Assembly: GCA_965662575.1 (NCBI GenBank)
Contig: CBFIHN010000007.1
Coordinates: 1-49,374 of the forward strand
Source of the DNA: CBFIHN01 sp965662575
Lineage (GTDB): Bacteria; Pseudomonadota; Gammaproteobacteria; Francisellales; CACEW01
Direction: 5' to 3'
DNA length: 49,374 nucleotides
Shown: one piece after another, positions 43,021 to 49,374 of the stretch
How the letters are laid out: every line of letters starts with the position of its first letter
Numbering within the stretch: position 1 is the stretch's first letter
Notes under the pieces: model-generated
Databases searched by the model: none
What the model saw: only the letters and a program-made list of their open reading frames with translations
Told to the model about the DNA's origin: nothing
Translations under genes and position numbers: made by a program

Positions 43021-43569
43021 ATGTCAGAGGCTAAGAAACGCTGGTATGTAGTGCAAGCTTATTCACAGCGTGAAAAACGTGTTAAAGAATTTTTAAAAGA
43101 ACGCATTGCCCTAGAAAGTCTGGAGAGTTCCTTTGGTCAGATTCTGATTCCAACTGAAGATGTGGTTGAGGTCAAAGGGGGGCAGAAACGTAAAAGTGAG
43201 CGTAAATTTTTTCCAGGCTATGTGTTGGTCGAAATGGAAATGAATGATGCGACTTGGCACTTAGTTAATAGTGTGCAGTGGGTTTTGGGTTTTGTTGGTG
43301 GGACCAAAGATGAGCCAGCGCCGATCTCACAAAAAGAAGTTGATAATATCATGTCGCGTATGGAAGAAGGGGTGAATAAACCTCGGCCGAAAACTTTATT
43401 TGAAGTGGGTGAAAGTGTGCGTGTTCTTGATGGCGCCTTTGCTGATTTTAATGGCGTTGTTGAAGATGTTGATTATGATAAAAGTAAGTTGCAAGTGTCT
43501 GTAGTGATTTTTGGTCGAGCCACCCCAGTTGAGCTAAATTTTGATCAGGTCGAAAAAGAAACGGTTTAG
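43021..43569 (+). CDS. nusG: Transcription termination/antitermination factor NusG
   Basis: NusG binds RNA polymerase through its N-terminal domain and Rho or ribosomal protein S10 through its KOW domain. The 182 residues match the family; KRWYVVQAYSQREKRV starts the NGN domain, FFPGYVLVEMEM is the polymerase contact area, and the KOW domain (GESVRVLDGAFADFNG) runs from about residue 128 to the end. It is the second gene of secE-nusG. Confidence 0.97.
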   Translation: MSEAKKRWYVVQAYSQREKRVKEFLKERIALESLESSFGQILIPTEDVVEVKGGQKRKSERKFFPGYVLVEMEMNDATWHLVNSVQWVLGFVGGTKDEPAPISQKEVDNIMSRMEEGVNKPRPKTLFEVGESVRVLDGAFADFNGVVEDVDYDKSKLQVSVVIFGRATPVELNFDQVEKETV

Positions 43570-43731
43570 GCTGTCAGTATAAGCTACAGTGCACTGAATG
43601 ATACTGTCCTCGTGCAGTTGGGTGACGGCAAGGTGGCAATAGATAGATTTAAAAAAGGGGAGCTGAGATATTCAATCCAGCGTTAGCGTCTCAACGCCAT
43701 TGGGGCATACCCGTAACATTAGGAGAAAAAA
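43570..43731 (+). promoter_or_regulatory. rplK leader region
   Basis: The 160 bases before rplK contain a possible promoter (TTGGGT, 16 bases, TAGATA around 43618-43645) and a strong ribosome site TTAGGAG nine bases before the ATG. In E. coli, L1 binds the L11 leader and represses rplKA; a comparable L1-binding fold is likely in this stretch but I cannot assign it by eye. Confidence 0.4.
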
Positions 43732-44166
43732 ATGGCAAAAAAAATCCAAGCTTATATCAAGCTGCAAATCGGGGCGGGTAAAGCCAATCCTAGTCCGCCT
43801 GTTGGTCCTGCGTTAGGTCAGCATGGTGTGAATATTATGGAGTTTTGTAAAGCATTTAATGCGCAAACACAGAGTTTAGAGGCTGGGATGCCTGTGCCGG
43901 TGATTATTACAGTTTACGCGGATCGTAGCTTTACCTTTGTGACCAAAACACCGCCAGCATCATTTCTATTGAAAAAAGCAGCCAAAGTAAAGAAAGGTAG
44001 TTCTGTGCCTAATCGTGATAAGGTGGGTAAGGTTAGTCGTGAGCAACTAGAAGAGATTGCAAAGCTCAAAGAGCCTGATTTAACTTCGGCAAGCATGGAT
44101 GCTGCCGTGCGTACTATTGCGGGTACTGCGCGTAGTATGGGTATTGAAGTGGAAGGGGTTAGTTAA
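43732..44166 (+). CDS. rplK: 50S ribosomal protein L11
   Basis: L11 forms the base of the GTPase-associated stalk on 23S rRNA. The 144 residues include the conserved N-terminal AYIKLQIGAGKANPSPPVGPALGQHG and the C-terminal rRNA-binding end (AAVRTIAGTARSMGIEV). It shares one base with the rplA start (TAATG), so rplK-rplA translation is coupled as in E. coli. Confidence 0.98.
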   Translation: MAKKIQAYIKLQIGAGKANPSPPVGPALGQHGVNIMEFCKAFNAQTQSLEAGMPVPVIITVYADRSFTFVTKTPPASFLLKKAAKVKKGSSVPNRDKVGKVSREQLEEIAKLKEPDLTSASMDAAVRTIAGTARSMGIEVEGVS

Positions 44167-44861
44167 TGGCTAAGTTAAGTAAAAAAGCAAAAGCGATAGC
44201 AGAAAAAGTTGATCAAAATAAGCGTTACACACCGACAGAAGCCTTTGATTTGCTGAAGTCTTTGCCTGCTGCAAAGTTCCCTGAGACGGTTGAGGTAAGT
44301 GTGAATTTGGGCGTTGATGCTCGTAAGTCTGATCAAGCGGTCCGTGGTGCGACTGTGCTACCTCATGGTACTGGTAAAACAGTTCGTGTCGCTGTGTTTA
44401 CGCAGGGTGATAAGGCAGAGGCTGCAAAAGAAGCGGGTGCTGACATTGTCGGCATGGAAGATTTAGCGGCTGAAGTTAAGAAAGGTCATATGGGCTTTGA
44501 TGTTGTTGTTGCATCTCCTGATGCAATGCGTGTTGTTGGTCAGTTAGGCCAAATTTTAGGTCCGCGTGGCTTAATGCCTAACCCCAAAGTGGGTACTGTG
44601 ACGCCTGATGTGGCTACTGCAGTTAAAAATGCTAAAGCAGGTCAGGTCCGTTACCGCATCGATAAGGCAGGGATTATTCATTGCGGTATTGGTAAAGTGA
44701 GTTTTGAAAGCAATGCGTTGGAAGAAAACTTAATGAGCCTTTTGGCCGATTTAAAAAAAGCGAAGCCTGCTGCAGCAAAAGGTGTTTATATCAAGAGAGT
44801 CAGTGTTTCTAGCACGATGGGTCCTGGTCTAGCGCTGGACTTATCTGCGGTAAGCGTGTAG
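44166..44861 (+). CDS. rplA: 50S ribosomal protein L1
   Basis: L1 forms the mobile stalk at the tRNA exit site and represses its own operon in many bacteria. The product is 231 residues, near the E. coli length of 234. Typical stretches are present: VEVSVNLGVDARKSDQAVRGA near residue 39, GPRGLMPNPKVGTVT in the second domain, and KGVYIKRVSVSSTMGPG at the end. The gene is followed by a 335-base leader before rplJ. Confidence 0.98.
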   Translation: MAKLSKKAKAIAEKVDQNKRYTPTEAFDLLKSLPAAKFPETVEVSVNLGVDARKSDQAVRGATVLPHGTGKTVRVAVFTQGDKAEAAKEAGADIVGMEDLAAEVKKGHMGFDVVVASPDAMRVVGQLGQILGPRGLMPNPKVGTVTPDVATAVKNAKAGQVRYRIDKAGIIHCGIGKVSFESNALEENLMSLLADLKKAKPAAAKGVYIKRVSVSSTMGPGLALDLSAVSV

Positions 44862-45196
44862 AATCTCGCGACCTTAAATTTTAGGTGGCCTTGTGGTCGC
44901 CATTAATGACTTTGGGTATCAGAGGTTTTTCTGATAAAGGGAGTGCTAATGTTCTTGCAGTGTGCATCAGGAATGTTTAGATTTTTGGCCATCAAAACGC
45001 AGAAAATCTGACATTGATAGTGTGCTCTGGGGAAGCATCAGTGCTCCTGGGTCAAAGACCGTAGGTGAGTGATTTGTTTGCTCTTAATAGCCTACGTAGA
45101 CGGTGTGCCCTGATCGAGAGTTTTTCCTGATCTGTGCCATCGTTAAACGATCTATTCAGGTTGTCTGGATAGAGTTTATACGATAAGGAAAGTTAC
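44862..45196 (+). promoter_or_regulatory. rplJ leader (L10 autoregulatory region), 335 bases
   Basis: The gap between rplA and rplJ has no gene. It contains a possible promoter (44955-44983) and, near 45058-45095, a long stem with matching CGTAGG and CCTACG arms about 25 bases apart, followed by the ...GTAGACGGTG... stretch that is typical of gammaproteobacterial L10 leaders. In E. coli the L10-L7/L12 complex binds this leader to repress translation of rplJL. The same role is inferred here. AAGGAAA precedes the rplJ ATG at 45197. Confidence 0.6.
44955..44983 (+). promoter_or_regulatory. Candidate promoter of rplJL-rpoB
   Basis: TTGCAG (44955-44960), a 17-base spacer and TAGATT (44978-44983). 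The match is moderate, but its place before the L10 leader is where the E. coli promoter lies. Confidence 0.4.
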
Positions 45197-45718
45197 ATGG
45201 CTTTAAATTTAGACAGTAAAAAAGCGATTGTAGCTGAAGTGGCAACAGTTGCTTCCTCTGCTTTGTCAGTGGTTGCAGCTGATTATCGCGGCTTGTCCGT
45301 TGGTGAAATGAATGATTTGCGTGTTAAAGCAAGAGAGAACGGTGTCTATTTGCGCGTTGTTCGTAATACTTTAGCTCGTCGTGCGGTTGAAGGAACTGAA
45401 TTCGAATGTATGAAAGATGTTCTTTTGGGCCCGCTAGTCTTGGGTTTTTCTCAAGAAGAGCCTGGTGCAGCGGCACGATTATTTCGTGATTTCATGAAAA
45501 CTTGTGACAGGCTCGAAGTCAAAGCTTTGGGTATGGGCGGCAAGGCAATGCCTGCTGAACAACTTCAAGCGATGGCTAAATTGCCGACTCGCGATGAAGC
45601 ATTGGCAACATTGCTCAACGTGATGAAAGCACCAGTCACTAAGTTTGTTCGCACTTTAGCTGAACCGTATGCTCAGACCGTGCGTGTCTTTGCTGCTGTT
45701 CGCGATTCAAAGAAATAA
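45197..45718 (+). CDS. rplJ: 50S ribosomal protein L10
   Basis: L10 anchors the L7/L12 dimers to the ribosome and represses its own translation when in excess. The 173-residue length is slightly more than the 165 of E. coli. It starts MALNLDSKKAIVAEV and contains ADYRGLSVGEMNDLR and VVRNTLARRAVEGT, both conserved. The C-terminal helix that binds L7/L12 dimers begins near residue 130. Confidence 0.97.
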   Translation: MALNLDSKKAIVAEVATVASSALSVVAADYRGLSVGEMNDLRVKARENGVYLRVVRNTLARRAVEGTEFECMKDVLLGPLVLGFSQEEPGAAARLFRDFMKTCDRLEVKALGMGGKAMPAEQLQAMAKLPTRDEALATLLNVMKAPVTKFVRTLAEPYAQTVRVFAAVRDSKK

Positions 45719-45739
45719 AAGATTAGCAGGAGAAAATTC

Positions 45740-46123
45740 ATGGCTACAATAACTAAAGAAGATATTTTAAACGCAGTTGCTGATATGAGCGTTATGGACG
45801 TTTGTGAGCTCGTTGAGATGATGGAAGAAAAATTCGGCGTTTCGGCTGCCGCTGCTGTTGCAGTTGCTGGTCCAGCTGCTGGTGGCGATGCAGGTGCCGC
45901 TGTTGAGGAAAAAACTGAATTTGACGTTGTTTTAGATGGTTTCGGTGATAACAAAATCGCGGTAATTAAAGCGGTTCGTGGTGTGACTGGCTTGGGTCTG
46001 AAAGAAGCGAAAGCAGCAGTTGAAGGCACGCCTTTCACCTTGAAAGAAGGTGTTTCTAAAGACGAAGCAGAAGATATCAAAAAACAATTGGAAGAAGCTG
46101 GCGCTAAAATTAGCGTTAAATAA
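45740..46123 (+). CDS. rplL: 50S ribosomal protein L7/L12
   Basis: L7/L12 is the multi-copy stalk protein that recruits translational GTPases. The 127 residues have an N-terminal dimer domain (LVEMMEEKFGV), an Ala/Gly-rich hinge near residues 38-52 and a C-terminal domain with VKGTPFTLKEGVSKDEAEDIK-like end. AGGAGAAAA sits before the ATG. It follows rplJ by 21 bases and precedes rpoB by about 236 bases with a strong hairpin between. Confidence 0.97.
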   Translation: MATITKEDILNAVADMSVMDVCELVEMMEEKFGVSAAAAVAVAGPAAGGDAGAAVEEKTEFDVVLDGFGDNKIAVIKAVRGVTGLGLKEAKAAVEGTPFTLKEGVSKDEAEDIKKQLEEAGAKISVK

Positions 46124-46141
46124 GTTTCTGCTGACTATGTG

Positions 46142-46177
46142 CCAAAAGGCTAGCGGTGAAAATCGCTGGCCTTTTGG
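46142..46177 (+). terminator. rplL-rpoB attenuator / RNase III-type processing hairpin
   Basis: Two 14-base arms (46142-46155 and 46164-46177) pair perfectly apart from one G-U, closing an 8-base loop. It lies 18 bases after rplL. In E. coli this same junction holds a partial terminator and RNase III cleavage that set rpoBC below ribosomal protein levels; the same use is inferred. The T-run after the stem is short, which fits partial termination. Confidence 0.7.
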
Positions 46178-46359
46178 TGTTTCTGTCTCCAGCTATCTTT
46201 GGTTTGTTATAGACCTAAGTTAGATGGAGATGGCACGTGTCGATAGCGGATTGCTGTTGTGCGTGACTCGGGGTAAATGCGTTCTGGCTACTGGCAAATT
46301 ACGCACCGCGAGTCTTCAAAATCATACCTTACAGAGTTATCTTAGAGGACCATATAATC

Positions 46360-49300
46360 ATGACCTACGCCTATGCCGAGAAACAACGTCTTCGTAAAAC
46401 CTTCGGGGACTTACCGGATATTCTTGATGTCCCATTTCTACTGGATATTCAGCTTGATTCCTATCGTAAATTTTTACAAGCAGATGCGGCACCAAGCAAG
46501 CGCAAAAACTTGGGCTTACAAGCGGCCTTTGATAGTGTGTTCCCAATCAAAAGCGTTTCTGGTACGGCAGAACTTCAGTTTGTGAGTTACCAATTAGGTG
46601 AGCCCAATTTTACCATTCAGGAGTGCCGTATTCGAGGTGTGACCTATGGTGCGCCATTACGCATTAAATTACGCTTGGTCATTTCTGATAAAGAAGGCTC
46701 GGCTAAAAAAGTAAAAGATATTAAAGAGCAAGAAGTCTATATGGGTGAACTGCCTTTAATGACCGATGATGGTACTTTTGTCATCAATGGTACTGAGCGT
46801 GTGATTGTTTCGCAGTTACACCGTTCTCCTGGTGTATTCTTTGACCATGATCGTGGTAAAACCCATTCATCTGGTAAATTATTGCATTCTGCGCGGATTA
46901 TTCCTTATCGTGGTTCTTGGTTAGATTTTGAATTTGATCCAAAAGATTGTTTGTTTGTGCGTATTGACCGTCGTCGCAAATTGGCTGCCACTATTTTGCT
47001 GCGTGCCTTAGGTTATTCAACTGTTGATATATTGGGCATGTTTTTTGAAATGACGCAATGTCATCTAAGCCGTGGTAAGTTTACGATTGAACTCGTGCCT
47101 GAGCGCTTGCGCGGTGATCATGCAAAATTTGATATCACCGATACTCAAGGGAATGTGATTGTCGAGACAGGTCGTCGTATTACCGTTCGTCACGTCAAAG
47201 AGTTAGAAAAATTAAACTTGAAAAACCTTGACGTGGCTGATGAGTATTTAATTGGTCGGGCGTTGGCACAAGACATTGTGGATAAGTCTACTGGAGAAGT
47301 GGCAGTTGAAGCGAATACTGAAATCACCGCAGAAACGCTTGAGATCTTTCGCGAATTAAAAATTAAGGACTTTAAAATTCTCTACACCAACGATTTAGAT
47401 CAAGGTCCTTATATTTCCGATACATTGCGTGTTGATCCAACCCGTAATAAATTAGAGGCGCTAGTTGAAATTTACCGTATGATGCGTCCTGGTGAGCCAC
47501 CAACGGAAGAATCGGCAACAACATTATTTAATAATCTGTTTTTTACTGATGACCGTTATGATTTATCAGCTGTGGGGCGGATGAAATTTAATGTTCGCTT
47601 GGGTCGAAAAAAGACCGAAGGAGAGGGCATTTTAAGCAATGAAGATATTATTGATGTACTGAAAACTTTGATCAATATCCGCAACGGCAAAGATGAAGTC
47701 GATGATATTGATCACCTGGGTAACCGCCGTGTCCGTAGTGTTGGTGAGATGGCTGAAAACCAATTCCGTGTTGGTTTGGTTCGTGTTGAGCGTGCGGTGC
47801 GTGAGCGTTTGAGTATGCTTGACCGTGAACAAATGATGCCACAAGATTTGATTAACTCTAAACCTGTTTCTGCCGCAATTAAAGAATTTTTTGGCTCTAG
47901 CCAATTATCCCAATTTATGGATCAAAACAACCCATTATCTGAGATTACCCATAAGCGTCGTGTTTCTGCATTAGGTCCAGGTGGTTTGACTCGTGAACGT
48001 GCTGGCTTTGAAGTTCGTGACGTCCATCCAACGCACTATGGTCGCGTGTGCCCGATTGAAACACCAGAAGGCCCAAACATTGGCCTGATTAACTCATTGG
48101 CCTGTTACGCTCGTGCTAATGACTATGGTTTTTTAGAAGCGCCTTATCGCAAAGTAATCGACGGTAAAGTTACGGATCAAATTGATTATCTGTCAGCAAT
48201 TGAAGAAAGCCGTTATGTGGTTGCGCAGGCCAGTGCGACGATGGATAAAAACGGTCTGCTAACCGATGAATTGATTCCGTGCCGTCATAAAGGAGAATCA
48301 ATCTTTACGACCGCTGATCAGGTCAGCTACATGGATATCTCCGCCAAGCAAATGGTATCAGTCGCAGCAGCATTGGTACCATTTTTAGAACATGATGATG
48401 CAAACCGAGCCTTGATGGGGGCAAATATGCAACGTCAGGCGGTGCCGACGTTGACTGCACAGAAACCTTTGGTGGGTACAGGGCTTGAGCGTGTGGTTGC
48501 ACAAGACTCTGGGACGGGTGTTGTTGCCAAACGTGGTGGTACCATCGAATCAGTCGATGCCAGCCGCATTGTTGTTCGGACTCATCAAGATGAGATTCAA
48601 GATGGTGAGGCGCTGGTTGATATTTATAATTTAACCAAATTCCGCCGTTCGAATCACGATACTTGCTTGAATCAGCGTCCATTAGTGAAGCCAGGTGATG
48701 TCATTGCCCGTGGTGATTTTTTAGCGGATGGGTCAAGTACCGATAAGGGGGAGTTAGCCTTAGGTCAAAACCTAATGGTTGCTTTTATGCCTTGGAATGG
48801 CTTCAATTTTGAGGATTCCTTGTTGATTTCTGAGCGTGTCGTTGAAGAGGATCGCTTCACGACGATTCATATTGAAGAATTTACCTGTATTGCTCGTGAT
48901 AGCAAACTAGGTCCTGAAGAGATCTCCGCTGATATTCCCAACGTGAGCGAAAGTATGCTGCGTAAATTGGATGAAACCGGTATTGTTTATGTGGGTGCTG
49001 AAGTAAATGGTGGCGATGTGTTAGTTGCCAAAGTAACACCCAAGGGTGAAAGTCAACTATCGCCAGAAGAAAAACTACTGCGCGCTATCTTCGGTGAAAA
49101 AGCGTCTGATGTTAAAGATACGTCTCTGCGTATGCCAGGCAGTGTTGCTGGTACAGTTATCGATGTTCAAGTGTTCACGCGTGATGGTGTTGATAAAGAT
49201 GAGCGGGCGTTAGCGATTGAAAAATCACAGCTTGATGCAGTGAAGAAAGACTTGAATGATGAGTTTCGTATTCTCGAAGAATCTGTTTACGATAACCTGC

Positions 49301-49374
49301 GTAAGGTATTGGTTGGTCTAGAAGATGCTGCGGGTCCTGAAGGCTTGAAAAAAGGCACGAAGATTACCGATGAT
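46360..49374 (+). CDS. rpoB: RNA polymerase beta subunit, 3' end beyond window
   Basis: The frame is open from the ATG at 46360 (AGAGGA upstream) to the window end, 1005 residues of about 1350. The N-terminus (RLRKTFGDLPDILDVPFLLDIQLDSY) and the stretch VSQLHRSPGVFFD match E. coli beta. The rifampicin-resistance cluster, near nucleotides 47893-48009, reads GSSQLSQFMDQNNPLSEI then THKRR and ALGPGGLTRERAGF, with the positions of E. coli D516, H526 and S531 unchanged. rpoC should follow outside the window. No promoter of its own is evident; expression comes through the hairpin from rplJL. Confidence 0.98.
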   Translation, partial: MTYAYAEKQRLRKTFGDLPDILDVPFLLDIQLDSYRKFLQADAAPSKRKNLGLQAAFDSVFPIKSVSGTAELQFVSYQLGEPNFTIQECRIRGVTYGAPLRIKLRLVISDKEGSAKKVKDIKEQEVYMGELPLMTDDGTFVINGTERVIVSQLHRSPGVFFDHDRGKTHSSGKLLHSARIIPYRGSWLDFEFDPKDCLFVRIDRRRKLAATILLRALGYSTVDILGMFFEMTQCHLSRGKFTIELVPERLRGDHAKFDITDTQGNVIVETGRRITVRHVKELEKLNLKNLDVADEYLIGRALAQDIVDKSTGEVAVEANTEITAETLEIFRELKIKDFKILYTNDLDQGPYISDTLRVDPTRNKLEALVEIYRMMRPGEPPTEESATTLFNNLFFTDDRYDLSAVGRMKFNVRLGRKKTEGEGILSNEDIIDVLKTLINIRNGKDEVDDIDHLGNRRVRSVGEMAENQFRVGLVRVERAVRERLSMLDREQMMPQDLINSKPVSAAIKEFFGSSQLSQFMDQNNPLSEITHKRRVSALGPGGLTRERAGFEVRDVHPTHYGRVCPIETPEGPNIGLINSLACYARANDYGFLEAPYRKVIDGKVTDQIDYLSAIEESRYVVAQASATMDKNGLLTDELIPCRHKGESIFTTADQVSYMDISAKQMVSVAAALVPFLEHDDANRALMGANMQRQAVPTLTAQKPLVGTGLERVVAQDSGTGVVAKRGGTIESVDASRIVVRTHQDEIQDGEALVDIYNLTKFRRSNHDTCLNQRPLVKPGDVIARGDFLADGSSTDKGELALGQNLMVAFMPWNGFNFEDSLLISERVVEEDRFTTIHIEEFTCIARDSKLGPEEISADIPNVSESMLRKLDETGIVYVGAEVNGGDVLVAKVTPKGESQLSPEEKLLRAIFGEKASDVKDTSLRMPGSVAGTVIDVQVFTRDGVDKDERALAIEKSQLDAVKKDLNDEFRILEESVYDNLRKVLVGLEDAAGPEGLKKGTKITDD

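Noticed and set aside
45673..46080. Minus-strand frame across rplJ and rplL
   Set aside because: Ala/Ser-rich shadow of the L7/L12 hinge and codon bias; no promoter or ribosome site.

Overview
The window reads as the chromosome of a moderately AT-rich gammaproteobacterium. Support comes from the gatCAB, secE-nusG-rplKAJL-rpoB, lepB-rnc-era, accA-tilS, tamAB, glnE and SlyB-type genes, all of which resemble gammaproteobacterial versions. An N-terminally complete gene at the left edge carries a CX5R phosphatase motif like those of Legionella and enterobacterial phosphoinositide-phosphatase effectors. Together with a block of secreted proteins, this suggests a host-associated lineage (Legionellales or Piscirickettsia/Francisella-like). 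That placement is an inference; no 16S rRNA is present.

Layout. 1-1.65 kb: putative secreted CX5R phosphatase, minus strand, running off the left edge. 1.77-8.6 kb: mostly minus-strand housekeeping genes (ribF, uup, tilS, accA, an MFS transporter) with one small plus-strand helical protein between uup and tilS. 8.7-10.8 kb: a CinA/YfaY-like gene overlapping a lipid A-type acyltransferase. 10.9-14 kb: glnE and a SlyB-like lipoprotein, minus strand. 14.1-17.2 kb: lepB-rnc-era, a GtrA-like and a LapA-like membrane protein, plus strand. 17.2-17.9 kb: an orphan soluble histidine kinase.

18.0-25.8 kb is the accessory part: a 455-base gene-free stretch, an outer-membrane beta-barrel, a secreted protein with a repeated stalk and a beta-rich head, a class 3 lipase, then suhB, then a lipoprotein with a GH64-like C-terminal region whose frame is interrupted by one in-frame TGA. 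These envelope and secreted genes look like a surface/exoprotein locus.

25.9-39.1 kb: tamA-tamB-hemW as a tightly overlapped operon, an amino-acid permease, a small helical protein with its own promoter and terminator, mutS, and potABC without potD. 39.3-49.4 kb: gatC-gatA-gatB, then the conserved secE-nusG-rplK-rplA-rplJ-rplL-rpoB transcription and translation cluster, with a leader before L10 and a strong hairpin between rplL and rpoB. rpoB runs off the right edge.

I saw no tRNA, rRNA, insertion sequence, integrase, attachment site, CRISPR array or replication origin. The most unusual items are the CX5R gene, the TGA-interrupted lipoprotein and the stalk-and-head secreted protein.
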